From Microbacterium sp. (GTDB taxonomy: Bacteria > Actinomycetota > Actinomycetes > Actinomycetales > Microbacteriaceae): 39,557 nt of DNA. This document shows, piece by piece, positions 7,616 through 15,365 of this stretch. Position 1 is the first letter of the stretch. The number at the start of each line of letters is the position of its first letter. The stretch lies in NCBI GenBank assembly GCA_031177765.1, contig JAPSKH010000018.1, positions 1-39,557 of the forward strand, written 5' to 3'. Both the position numbers and the translations under genes were made by a program. The notes under the pieces were generated by a model. It was not told the DNA's origin and ran no database searches. It saw only the letters and a list, made by a program, of their open reading frames with translations.

Positions 7616-8212
7616 ATGGAGAAGTTCGTCACGCACACCGGTGTCGCCGCTGCGCTGAAGCGCTCGGCCGTCGACACCGACCAGATCATCCCCGCCGTGT
7701 ACCTCAAGCGGGTCACGAAGACCGGGTTCGAGGACGCGCTGTTCGCCAACTGGCGGCAGGACCCGGAGTTCGTGCTGAACCAGCCGGCGTACGCCGGCGC
7801 CAGCATCCTCGTGGCCGGGCCGGACTTCGGCACCGGCTCCAGCCGCGAGCACGCGGTGTGGGCGCTGCGCGACTACGGCTTCAAGGTGGTGCTGAGCCCC
7901 AAGTTCGCCGACATCTTCCGCGGCAACGCGGGCAAGCAGGGGCTCGTCACGGGTGTCATCTCCGAAGCCGACCTCGAGAGCATCTGGGCGCTGCTGGACG
8001 AGCACCCCGGAGCCGAGCTGACGGTCGACCTCGAGGCCCGGCAGGTCCGAGCGGCGGGCCTTCAGCTCTCGTTCGAGATCGACGATTACACTAGGTGGCG
8101 GCTTCTCGAAGGGCTCGACGACATCGGGCTCACCCTGCGCGAGGAGGACAAGATCGCGCAGTTCGAGGCTCGCCGAGAGGCGTGGCGGCCGCGGACGCTT
8201 CCTGTTCCGTGA
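7616..8212 (+). CDS. leuD: 3-isopropylmalate dehydratase, small subunit
   Basis: A 198-aa small subunit that pairs with LeuC in leucine biosynthesis. Family features include DTDQIIPA near residue 22, the [14 protein letters not shown] motif near 70 and GNAGKQGL near 103. The ATG at 7616 starts 1 nt after the leuC stop and has GGAGG upstream, so the two subunits are co-translated. A longer in-frame start inside leuC is rejected because the conserved N-terminus begins MEKFVTHTG. Confidence 0.98.
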   Translation: MEKFVTHTGVAAALKRSAVDTDQIIPAVYLKRVTKTGFEDALFANWRQDPEFVLNQPAYAGASILVAGPDFGTGSSREHAVWALRDYGFKVVLSPKFADIFRGNAGKQGLVTGVISEADLESIWALLDEHPGAELTVDLEARQVRAAGLQLSFEIDDYTRWRLLEGLDDIGLTLREEDKIAQFEARREAWRPRTLPVP

Positions 8213-8274
8213 GTCAGGTCGAACGCCTCACCCGGGCATTCGACCGCCGCAGCCGCCCCTCGAGCAACAAGTGA
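8209..8274 (+). CDS. Possible 21-aa small ORF coupled to leuD
   Basis: A GTG-to-TGA ORF of 21 codons whose start overlaps the leuD stop (GTGA) and whose stop lies 10 nt before the murA ATG. The peptide is basic ([21 protein letters not shown] if GTG reads as Met). The GTGA overlap is the geometry of translational coupling, and the ORF fills nearly the whole leuD-murA gap, which argues mildly for reality. It has no homology I recognise and could be chance. Conservation in related genomes would decide. Confidence 0.35.
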   Translation: MSQVERLTRAFDRRSRPSSNK

Positions 8275-8284
8275 GGTCCACCGG

Positions 8285-9655
8285 ATGAAGTCGCTTCTCG
8301 GACGCGCCACCGACCCCAAGTCGGCAGAGAAGGATCTGGCAGGAGAGGTCCTCGCGATCCGCGGCGGCCGCCCCCTGACCGGTCGTGTCGAAGTGAAGGG
8401 GGCGAAGAACCTCGTCACCAAGGCGATGGTCGCCGCCCTCCTCGGAGAGACGACGAGCACGCTGCGCGATGTCCCCGACATCAGCGACGTGAAGGTCGTC
8501 CGGTCGCTCCTCGAGGTGCACGGCGTGCGCGTCGAGGACGGCGACGAGGAAGGCACGATCCACCTCGATCCCAGCGGCGCCGTGACGGCGCACTTCGAGG
8601 AGATCGACGCTCACGCCGGCGCGTCCCGCATCCCGATCCTGTTCTGCGGGCCGCTGCTGCACCTCCTCGGCGAGGCCCTCATCCCGGACCTCGGTGGATG
8701 CCGCATCGGCGACCGTCCGATCAACTTCCACATGGACGCCCTGCGCGCCTTCGGCGCCGTGGTCGACAAGAGCTACGAGGGCATCCGCATCACCGCGCCC
8801 AACGGCCTCACCGGCGCCAACATCGAGCTGCCGTATCCGAGCGTCGGCGCCACCGAGCAGGTCCTCCTGACCGCGGTGCGGGCCAAGGGCGTCACGGAGC
8901 TGCGCAACGCCGCGATCGAACCCGAGATCATGGACCTCATCGCGGTGCTGCAGAAGATGGGCGCGATCATCTCCTACGAGCCGAACCGCGTCATCCTCAT
9001 CGAGGGGGTCGATTCCCTGCGCGGGTACGACCACCGTGCGATCTTCGATCGCAACGAGGCGGCTTCGTGGGCATGCGCAGCGCTCGCGACCGACGGCGAC
9101 ATCTTCGTCGGCGGAGCGCGCCAGCAGGAGATGCTGACCTTCCTCAACGTCTTCCGCAAGGTCGGCGGCTGGTTCGACGTGCGCGAGGACGGCATCCAGT
9201 TCCGTCGCGGCGGCGCCCTCAAGCCCGTCACCGTCGAGACCGACGTGCACCCGGGCTTCATGACCGACTGGCAGCAGCCCCTGATCGTGGCCCTCACCCA
9301 GGCCGAGGGACAGTCGGTCGTGCACGAGACGGTGTACGAGAACCGGCTCGGCTTCACGGCTGCCCTGAACCAGATGGGGGCCGACATCGTCGTGCACCCC
9401 CACGGCATCGATGCGCCGGATCGTCGCGTGCCGCGTCGGGCGCTGGAGCAGGCGGCCGTGATCAACGGACCCACCCCGCTGCATGGCGCCGACGTCGTCG
9501 TCCCCGACCTGCGGGGCGGCTACAGCTACGTGATCGCTGCACTGGCCGCCGAGGGCGAGTCGGTCGTCCGCAACATCGGGATCATCCGCCGCGGCTACGA
9601 GAAGTTCTTGACCAAGCTCGAGACCCTCGGCGCCGACTTCGACGTCGTCGGCTGA
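8285..9655 (+). CDS. murA: UDP-N-acetylglucosamine 1-carboxyvinyltransferase
   Basis: A 456-aa EPSP-synthase-fold enzyme that transfers enolpyruvate from PEP to UDP-GlcNAc, the first committed step of peptidoglycan synthesis. The KN pair lies in VKGAKN near residue 38. The catalytic loop GGCRIGDRP carries a Cys at 139, as in fosfomycin-sensitive enzymes and unlike the Asp of mycobacterial MurA. The Asp of HPGFMTDWQ and the Arg of PDLRGGYSYV are also in place. The N-terminus is about 20 residues longer than usual. The start ATG has GAGGT 7 nt upstream. It is followed 2 nt later by plsC, so the two are probably co-transcribed. Confidence 0.96.
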   Translation: MKSLLGRATDPKSAEKDLAGEVLAIRGGRPLTGRVEVKGAKNLVTKAMVAALLGETTSTLRDVPDISDVKVVRSLLEVHGVRVEDGDEEGTIHLDPSGAVTAHFEEIDAHAGASRIPILFCGPLLHLLGEALIPDLGGCRIGDRPINFHMDALRAFGAVVDKSYEGIRITAPNGLTGANIELPYPSVGATEQVLLTAVRAKGVTELRNAAIEPEIMDLIAVLQKMGAIISYEPNRVILIEGVDSLRGYDHRAIFDRNEAASWACAALATDGDIFVGGARQQEMLTFLNVFRKVGGWFDVREDGIQFRRGGALKPVTVETDVHPGFMTDWQQPLIVALTQAEGQSVVHETVYENRLGFTAALNQMGADIVVHPHGIDAPDRRVPRRALEQAAVINGPTPLHGADVVVPDLRGGYSYVIAALAAEGESVVRNIGIIRRGYEKFLTKLETLGADFDVVG

Positions 9656-9657
9656 TC

Positions 9658-10428
9658 GTGAGCGCGTCGCCGCCGCATCCCCGAGCCTCCCGGGAGAAGA
9701 CCCGCCCCAGCCTGTTCTGGCCCCTCGCAGCGCTCGTCGTGCCCGCCGTCGGGCTGCTCGCGCGCGTCGAGGTGATGGGGGGCGAGAAGCTGCCCCGGCA
9801 GGGCGCCTTCGTGCTCGCGCCGAACCACATGAGCGAGATCGATCCTCTGATCGTCGCGGTGGCGGTGTGGCGTCTGGGACGCGCGCCCCGGTTCATGGCG
9901 AAGGAGAGCCTGTTCCGCGTCCCCGTGCTCGGCTCGATCCTGCGTGCGACGGGCATGGTCCCCGTGGCGCGCGCGTCGTCCCACGCCGGCGCGCGTCAGA
10001 CGCTGGAGAGCTCGCAGGAGCTGGTGCGGCACGGGCGCGGGGTGATCGTCTACCCGGAGGGCTCGCTCACGCGCGACCCGGACCTGTGGCCGATGCGCGG
10101 CAAGACCGGCGCAGTCCGCCTCGCGGTGGCCGGCGGCATCCCGGTGATCCCGATGGCGCACTGGGGCGCGCAGGAGATCCTGCCGCGCTACGGCAAGCTG
10201 CGCCTGTGGCCGCTCCGCCGCCGGGTGCAGGTGGTCATCGGCGACCCGATCGACGTGTCGGCCGTGCCGGGCGTCGCCGGTCAGCCTGCTGCGCTTGCGG
10301 CAGCGACCGACGAGGTCATGGCCGAGATCGCGGGGCTGCTGTCGCAGCTGCGCGGCGAGCCGGCGCCCGCCGAGCGCTGGAACCCCGCCGACCACGGGCA
10401 GAGGGAGACGGGGCGCCTTGAGTCGTAG
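9658..10428 (+). CDS. 1-acyl-sn-glycerol-3-phosphate acyltransferase (PlsC-like)
   Basis: A 256-aa lysophospholipid acyltransferase that adds the second acyl chain in phosphatidic acid synthesis at the membrane. The HX4D catalytic motif is visible as NHMSEID near residue 60, and the substrate-binding motif as YPEGSLTRDP near 132. A hydrophobic segment near the N-terminus (FWPLAALVVPAVGLLA) fits membrane association. The GTG at 9658 is 2 nt after murA. The 3' end overlaps the TTG start of gpsA by 11 nt, placing two consecutive steps of glycerophospholipid synthesis in one operon. Confidence 0.93.
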   Translation: MSASPPHPRASREKTRPSLFWPLAALVVPAVGLLARVEVMGGEKLPRQGAFVLAPNHMSEIDPLIVAVAVWRLGRAPRFMAKESLFRVPVLGSILRATGMVPVARASSHAGARQTLESSQELVRHGRGVIVYPEGSLTRDPDLWPMRGKTGAVRLAVAGGIPVIPMAHWGAQEILPRYGKLRLWPLRRRVQVVIGDPIDVSAVPGVAGQPAALAAATDEVMAEIAGLLSQLRGEPAPAERWNPADHGQRETGRLES

Positions 10429-11554
10429 ACAGGATGCCGCGCGCCCGCGCGTCGCGGTGGTCGGTGCCGGCAGCTGGGGCACGACGTTCGGGAAGATCCT
10501 CGCCGACGGCGGCGCGCACGTGACCATGTGGGCACGCAGGCCGGAGCTCGCCAGCGAGATCCAGGAGGCCAAGCGCAACAGCGAGTACCTGCCGGGGATC
10601 AACCTGCCGCGTTCGATGCACGCGACGCACCACCTCTCCGAGGCGCTGGAGGGCGCCGAACAGGTGTACCTCTCGATCCCCAGCCAGGCGGTCCGACAGA
10701 ACCTCAAGGCGGTGCGCCCCCTGATCGCGCGCACGGACGCGCCGATCGTGTCGCTCATGAAGGGCGTCGAACGCCGCACCGGTCTGCGGATGAGCCAGGT
10801 GATCGAGCAGGAGCTGGACTGCGACCCGGCCCGCATCGCCGTCGCGTCCGGTCCGAACCTGGCGCTCGAGATCGCGCGCGAGCAGCCCACGGCCGCGGTC
10901 ATCTCCTCCACCAGCCAGGAGACGGCCGAGGCGGTCGCGCGGCGCTCGCGCAACCGCTACTTCCGCACGTTCGTGAACACCGACGTCATCGGCACCGAGT
11001 TCGGCGGCGTGCTGAAGAACCTGATCGCCGTCGCGATCGGCATCGTCGACGGCGTCGGCTACGGCGAGAACACCAAGGCGTCGATCATCACGCGCGGCCT
11101 GGTCGAGATGACCGATTTCGCGGTGGCATTCGGTGCGCAGCCGGAGACCCTGCAGGGACTGGCGGGCCTGGGCGACCTCATCGCCACGTGCCAGTCGCCG
11201 CTGAGCCGGAACAACACCGCCGGGCGTCTGCTCGGACAGGGCTACCGCTTCGACGACGTCGTCAAGCAGATGAATCAGACTGCGGAGGGCCTGGCGTCGG
11301 TCGCACCGATCCTGCAGCTCGCGCGCGAGGTGGGCGTGGAGATGCCCATCGTCGAGCAGGTGAAGATGGTGCTCGACGGCACGATGAACCCGCGCGACAT
11401 CGCACCGCATCTCACGACGGACGACGACACTCCCCAGGGCGAGAGGACGCAGAATGGACAAGCCGGCGGTGGCGGTGCTCTTTGGCGGTCGATCCAGCGA
11501 GCACTCGATCAGTTCCGCAACGGCGGGCGGGGTGCTGCGAGCGATCGACCGTGA
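10418..11554 (+). CDS. gpsA: Glycerol-3-phosphate dehydrogenase [NAD(P)+]
   Basis: A 378-aa GpsA, which reduces dihydroxyacetone phosphate to the glycerol-3-phosphate used for phospholipids. The Rossmann motif VVGAGSWGTTF is near residue 16. KGVERRTG, GPNLALEIA and the catalytic Lys segment EFGGVLKNLIAVAIGI are present. The TTG start at 10418 overlaps plsC and precedes the fold by about 12 residues. The family core ends near the MNPRDI segment (about residue 325). The last 34 residues, rich in Gly and Arg, are encoded inside the ddl reading frame, giving a 101-nt overlap (11454-11554). The tail looks like low-complexity read-through rather than part of the fold. Confidence 0.95.
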   Translation: MSRRQDAARPRVAVVGAGSWGTTFGKILADGGAHVTMWARRPELASEIQEAKRNSEYLPGINLPRSMHATHHLSEALEGAEQVYLSIPSQAVRQNLKAVRPLIARTDAPIVSLMKGVERRTGLRMSQVIEQELDCDPARIAVASGPNLALEIAREQPTAAVISSTSQETAEAVARRSRNRYFRTFVNTDVIGTEFGGVLKNLIAVAIGIVDGVGYGENTKASIITRGLVEMTDFAVAFGAQPETLQGLAGLGDLIATCQSPLSRNNTAGRLLGQGYRFDDVVKQMNQTAEGLASVAPILQLAREVGVEMPIVEQVKMVLDGTMNPRDIAPHLTTDDDTPQGERTQNGQAGGGGALWRSIQRALDQFRNGGRGAASDRP

Positions 11555-12584
11555 CCGCTTCCGCGTGATCCCGGTGGGGATCACGCGTGAGGGCGTGTTC
11601 GTGCTCGAGGACGACGATCCCGACAAGTTCGCTCTGGACGCGCAGCGCCTCCCGGAGGTCGTGGACAACGGCACGCGCGTGCTGTGGCCCGAAGGCGGCG
11701 CCGACCGGACGCTCCGGGTGCGCCGCATGGACGGCTCGGTCGACGAGGTCGGGCGACTCGACGCCGTGCTGCCGATCCTGCACGGCGTCCACGGGGAGGA
11801 CGGCACCGTGCAGGGGTTCCTCGACACCCTCGGCATCCCGTACGCCGGCGGAGGTGTCCTGGATTCGGCGCTGTGCATGGACAAGCACTTCATGAAGATC
11901 GTCCTCGCCGCCGCCGGCGTGCCGGTCGCCCCGTGGGTGACGATCACGCGGTCGCGCTGGGAGGCCGATCCGGACGGCGTGCGCGCGGATGCCGCAGCCC
12001 TCGGGGAACCGTCCTTCGTCAAGCCCGCCCGTGCCGGCTCGAGCGTCGGCGTGTCGAAGGTGCACGACGCCTCCGAGCTCGACGACGCGCTCGCCCTCGC
12101 GTTCGCCGAGGACGACAAGGTCCTCATCGAGACCGCCATCGTGGGCCGCGAGGTCGAGGTGGCGATCCTGGAAGGTCGCGACGGTGCGCGGGCGCGCGCC
12201 TCGCTGCCCGGTGAGATCGTCCTCACGACGCGGGAGTTCTACGACTTCGAAGGCAAGTACCTCGGCGGTGAAGGCGCCGAGGTGGTGTGCCCGGCGCAGC
12301 TGACCGATGCCGAGACGGCGGCGATCCAGGAGCTCGGCGTGCGCGCCTTCGAAGCGGTGGACGGCCGCGGGCTCGCACGGGTCGACTTCTTCCTCACGGC
12401 CGACGGCCTGTACGTCAACGAGCTCAACACGATGCCGGGCTTCACGCCCATCTCGATGTTCCCCAAGTGCTGGATCGCGTCGGGCATGACCTACCCGGAG
12501 CTCATCTCGGAGCTGATCGACACCGCCCTGGCGCGCGCGGCATCGAGCCCGGTCAGCTCTGCTCGGGCAGCAGCTCCTCGGTGA
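11454..12584 (+). CDS. ddl: D-alanine--D-alanine ligase
   Basis: A 376-aa ATP-grasp ligase that makes the D-Ala-D-Ala dipeptide for peptidoglycan. Family features include VAVLFGGRSSEHSIS at the N-terminus, VLPILHGVHGEDGTVQG near residue 105, the FVKPARAGSSVGVSKV phosphate loop near 190 and the metal-binding end FLTADGLYVNELNTMPGFTP near 315. The ATG at 11454 sits where the family normally begins and has GAGAGGA upstream, so the start is firm even though it lies within gpsA. Its 3' end overlaps the convergent DUF3515 gene by 32 nt. Confidence 0.97.
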   Translation: MDKPAVAVLFGGRSSEHSISSATAGGVLRAIDRDRFRVIPVGITREGVFVLEDDDPDKFALDAQRLPEVVDNGTRVLWPEGGADRTLRVRRMDGSVDEVGRLDAVLPILHGVHGEDGTVQGFLDTLGIPYAGGGVLDSALCMDKHFMKIVLAAAGVPVAPWVTITRSRWEADPDGVRADAAALGEPSFVKPARAGSSVGVSKVHDASELDDALALAFAEDDKVLIETAIVGREVEVAILEGRDGARARASLPGEIVLTTREFYDFEGKYLGGEGAEVVCPAQLTDAETAAIQELGVRAFEAVDGRGLARVDFFLTADGLYVNELNTMPGFTPISMFPKCWIASGMTYPELISELIDTALARAASSPVSSARAAAPR

Positions 12585-13035
12585 GTGTGCACTCGCCCTC
12601 GACGGTCGTGGCCGCCGCGACGGCGACGCCCAGCTCGCCGAGCGCATCGTTGGGGGAGACCGCCTCGTTGTCGATGTACACCTCGACGGCGGGCACCCGG
12701 CCGTAGGTGGTGACGAGGTAGCGCGGTGCCTGGGACTCGTCGACGATCCAGTCCACGCCGCCGATCGTGATGCACCGCGCTTCGGTGGGCCCGGGAGGCG
12801 TCACACCGCACCGCAACAGGATGGAGGACGGGTCGCCCCATGCTCCGGTGGCCTGCGCGTCGGTCCAGCGCCGCGGCTGATCGGCGACCGATCCCGGGAG
12901 CCGCACGCTCACTTCCGCGCAGGCCGGATCGCCGGCGCCTTCGGCGGGGTCGAGGTTGACGGTCGTGGAGCATCCGGTCAGGCCGATGCCGGCGATGAGC
13001 GCGGCGGCGAGAGCGATGGCGGAAAGGCGGCGCAC
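12553..13035 (-). CDS. DUF3515 lipoprotein
   Basis: A 160-aa actinobacterial DUF3515 protein. A lipoprotein signal sequence ends at the lipobox LTGC (C22), so it should be anchored on the outer face of the membrane. The mature part has three further cysteines (CAE, RCG/RCI and GECTL regions) that could form a disulfide, and a VDWIVDESQ segment typical of the family. Its biochemical role is unknown to me. The GTG start at 13035 lies 6 nt from a TAGCCT -10 hexamer (leaderless). It is convergent with ddl (32-nt overlap) and divergent from thiL, with only 56 bp between the two start codons. Confidence 0.88.
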   Translation of the reverse strand: MRRLSAIALAAALIAGIGLTGCSTTVNLDPAEGAGDPACAEVSVRLPGSVADQPRRWTDAQATGAWGDPSSILLRCGVTPPGPTEARCITIGGVDWIVDESQAPRYLVTTYGRVPAVEVYIDNEAVSPNDALGELGVAVAAATTVEGECTLTEELLPEQS

Positions 13036-13041
13036 CGTTCC

Positions 13042-13047
13042 AGGCTA
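13042..13047 (-). promoter_or_regulatory. -10 hexamer for leaderless DUF3515 transcript
   Basis: TAGCCT (minus strand) is followed by 6 nt and the GTG start. It is paired back-to-back with the thiL promoter. Confidence 0.55.
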
Positions 13048-13079
13048 ACCCGCGCCCGAGCCGCCCGCCCGGCCCGCGG

Positions 13080-13085
13080 TAGCGT
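13080..13085 (+). promoter_or_regulatory. -10 hexamer for leaderless thiL transcript
   Basis: TAGCGT is followed by GGAGGG and the ATG. The purine spacer resembles a ribosome-binding site, but the hexamer position predicts a transcript beginning at the ATG. Confidence 0.55.
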
Positions 13086-13091
13086 GGAGGG

Positions 13092-14087
13092 ATGGTCGAA
13101 TCCCGCGACGACCCGACGGTCGGCGAGCTGAGCGAAGGCGCCATCCTCGCGCGCATCCTCGAACGTCTCCCGGGCTCGTCCGCGGAGGTGGGGCCCGGCG
13201 ACGATGCCGCGGTGCTCGCGGCGGCGGACGGCCGGATCGTCGCAAGCGTGGACACCCTCGTGCACGGGCCGGACTTCCGCCTGGCCTGGTCCAGCGGATT
13301 CGACCTCGGGTTCAAGGCCGCCGCCGTGAACCTCGCCGACATCGCGGCCATGGGTGCCACGCCCACGGCGCTGCTGGTGGCCCTCGCCATGCCTGACAGC
13401 ACGCGGCTGTCGTTCGTCACCGCGCTGGCCGAGGGGCTGCGCTCGGCCTGCGAGGAGCTGGCACCCGGCTGCGCCGTCGAAGGAGGGGACCTCACGGTGT
13501 CGGACACCCTCACGGTCGCCGTCACCGCGCTCGGCGCCCTCGCCGGTCGCCCGCCGGTCCGCCGCTCGGGGGCGCGGCCGGGCGATGTCGTCGCCGTGGC
13601 CGGGACGCTCGGCCGCGCGGATCGCGGTCTTCGGGTCCTCTTCGAGCGGTTCACCGATGCAGCCGGCGCCCCCGTTCCCGTGGACGAGCGGTCCCTCAGC
13701 GAGGCCGAACGCGACGACGTCCGCGCGCAGCTGCGACCGTCGCCGCCGGTCGCGCTCGGTCCCGTGGCCGCCGACGCCGGGGCGACGGCGATGATGGACG
13801 TCTCCGATGGGCTCCTGCTGGATGCCTCGAGGCTCGCCACGGCCTCCGGCGTCACCCTGTCGCTGGACTCGACTGCCCTCGGCCACGACGTCGCGGCGGC
13901 CCTGACCGGCGGCGAGGATCACGCGCTGCTGGCGACGTTCCCCGCCGCACCTGCGGTGCCGCCGGGGTTCCACCGGGTGGGCGCCGTCCTGCCCCCGTCC
14001 GAGCATGCCGTGCTCGTCGACGGCGCCCCGCCGACGGGGCGGAGCGGATGGGATCCCTACCGCGATTGGGACGCGCGCACCGGCTGA
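13092..14087 (+). CDS. thiL: Thiamine-monophosphate kinase
   Basis: A 331-aa ThiL, which phosphorylates thiamine monophosphate to the cofactor thiamine diphosphate. It belongs to the PurM-like ATP-binding superfamily. The metal and ATP-binding segments GPGDDAAVL (near residue 37), SVDTLVHGPDF, FKAAAVNLADIAAMGA and VEGGDLTVSD are all present, as is MMDVSDGLLLDA near 235. The start ATG follows a leaderless promoter and the conserved GELSEGAILARI begins by residue 12. It runs convergently into rsmD with only 4 nt between the stop codons. Confidence 0.96.
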   Translation: MVESRDDPTVGELSEGAILARILERLPGSSAEVGPGDDAAVLAAADGRIVASVDTLVHGPDFRLAWSSGFDLGFKAAAVNLADIAAMGATPTALLVALAMPDSTRLSFVTALAEGLRSACEELAPGCAVEGGDLTVSDTLTVAVTALGALAGRPPVRRSGARPGDVVAVAGTLGRADRGLRVLFERFTDAAGAPVPVDERSLSEAERDDVRAQLRPSPPVALGPVAADAGATAMMDVSDGLLLDASRLATASGVTLSLDSTALGHDVAAALTGGEDHALLATFPAAPAVPPGFHRVGAVLPPSEHAVLVDGAPPTGRSGWDPYRDWDARTG

Positions 14088-14091
14088 TTAG

Positions 14092-14661
14092 TCACGCCGC
14101 ATCCGCGGTCGTCGCCCACCAGACGGTGGTGTCGCCGTAGCGCTTCGAGCGGATGGCGACAAGCCCCGGCGGCAGCGACGGTGCGGGCGAGCGGGAGGCG
14201 CGCTCGATGATCACGTCCGCACCGTCGGACAGGAGCGGGACGAGCAGACGCAAAGTCTCCGCGAGCGCGGTCTCGCTCACGTCGTACGGCGGATCGAGGA
14301 AGGCGATGGAGTACGGACCGGCGGCGCTGCGCAGGAACGTGTCGGCCGTGCTGCGATGCACGCGGATCGCGGTGTGCGCGCCGAGCGCTCGCACGACGCG
14401 CGCGGCGTTGCGCTGGGCGACGGCGGCCGCACGCGGCGCCTTCTCGACGAGATCGGCCGAGGCGGCGCCCCGGCTGATCGCCTCGAGAGCCAGCGCGCCG
14501 GACCCCGCATACAGGTCGACCACGGCCGCGTCGCGGAGCACGCCCGCGGACTCCAGCGCACCGAACAGCGACTCGCGCACCCGGTCGCTCGTGGGGCGGG
14601 TGCCCGCGTCCGGCACGTCCAGGACGATCGACCCGGCCCGGCCGGCGATGATGCGCGTCAC
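14092..14661 (-). CDS. rsmD: 16S rRNA (guanine(966)-N(2))-methyltransferase
   Basis: A 189-aa Rossmann-fold methyltransferase that modifies G966 of 16S rRNA. RIIAG begins the conserved N-terminus, TSDRVRESLFGAL and VDLYAGSGALALEAISRGA (SAM-binding) follow, and the catalytic DPPYD motif lies near residue 122. The length is typical. The GTG start at 14661 lies 6 nt from TATCGT, indicating a leaderless transcript. In many actinobacteria rsmD is next to coaD and recG; here recG and coaD are close by, with a lipoprotein gene in between. Confidence 0.96.
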   Translation of the reverse strand: MTRIIAGRAGSIVLDVPDAGTRPTSDRVRESLFGALESAGVLRDAAVVDLYAGSGALALEAISRGAASADLVEKAPRAAAVAQRNAARVVRALGAHTAIRVHRSTADTFLRSAAGPYSIAFLDPPYDVSETALAETLRLLVPLLSDGADVIIERASRSPAPSLPPGLVAIRSKRYGDTTVWWATTADAA

Positions 14662-14667
14662 CTTCTC

Positions 14668-14673
14668 ACGATA
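14668..14673 (-). promoter_or_regulatory. -10 hexamer for leaderless rsmD transcript
   Basis: TATCGT (minus strand), a 6-nt spacer and the GTG start. Confidence 0.55.
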
Positions 14674-14750
14674 TCCGGCGGCGCATCCGCCCCGGGCGCG
14701 GGTCCGCCCCTAGGATCGGCGCCAGAAGCCGGCCGATGATCGGGGGAACC

Positions 14751-15329
14751 ATGTCCGTCACGATGCGATGCTTCACCGCTGCCACGAGCGCCGTCCTCGC
14801 CGCCCTGCTGCTGGCCGGCTGCTCGGGGAACGGCGGCAGCCCGAGCCCCTCGCCCTCGGCATCCCGCACGACGGTCTCGCCGAGTCCGACGCCCACGGCC
14901 ACCGATGCCGCACCGTCGGCGAACCTCCCGACCGACTGCGACGACGTGGGCACCGCCGCCGCGCGCGAGGAGGCGGTGGGGGACATGACCCTGCAGGGCG
15001 ACGGCGCGGGCTTCGTCCGGCCGTCGCCCGAAGGGGCGACCCTGGCCCTCGGGTGCGACTGGATCGTCGGCGATGCGACCGGGATGCTGCTGCTGATCAG
15101 CACGGCGACACCCGAGGCCGTGACGGCGGCGGTGTCGGACCTTCCGGCTCAGGGATACTCCTGCCAGGTCTCGGACGACTTCGGCGCCGACTTCTGCGAC
15201 CTGCCGGGGCAGGGCCCGGACACGGAGGAGATGATCGTGGCGCGCGAGAACGTGTGGATCTATCTGTCGACGTCCAACCGGAACGGGCGCGCCTTCCTCT
15301 CGGACATCGTTCAGGGCGTCTTCGGCTGA
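14751..15329 (+). CDS. Lipoprotein of unknown function
   Basis: A 192-aa secreted lipoprotein. The signal peptide MSVTMRC...LLLAGC has its lipobox at LAGC (C24), followed by a Ser/Thr/Pro-rich linker (about 25-60) typical of proteins crossing the peptidoglycan. The mature domain has four cysteines (PTDCDD, LGCDW, YSCQV, DFCDL) that could form two disulfides. I do not recognise the family. Start choice: an in-frame ATG at 14736 has no ribosome-binding site, while the ATG at 14751 has GGGGG 4 nt upstream and starts the signal peptide directly. A TAGGAT hexamer at 14711-14716 is the likely -10. It sits between rsmD (divergent) and recG, an accessory insertion in a conserved neighbourhood. Confidence 0.8.
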   Translation: MSVTMRCFTAATSAVLAALLLAGCSGNGGSPSPSPSASRTTVSPSPTPTATDAAPSANLPTDCDDVGTAAAREEAVGDMTLQGDGAGFVRPSPEGATLALGCDWIVGDATGMLLLISTATPEAVTAAVSDLPAQGYSCQVSDDFGADFCDLPGQGPDTEEMIVARENVWIYLSTSNRNGRAFLSDIVQGVFG

Positions 15330-15353
15330 CGAGAGCGCGTCGGCGCGGGAATC

Positions 15354-15359
15354 TAGACT
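15354..15359 (+). promoter_or_regulatory. -10 hexamer for leaderless recG transcript
   Basis: TAGACT, a 6-nt spacer and the ATG of recG. Confidence 0.6.
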
Positions 15360-15365
15360 CGTGCC

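Noticed and set aside
5128..7833. A 901-codon open frame antisense to terC and leuCD
   Set aside because: It covers unmistakable genes on the other strand, lacks any domain, and is His/Arg/Asp-rich low-complexity translation typical of antisense frames at high GC.
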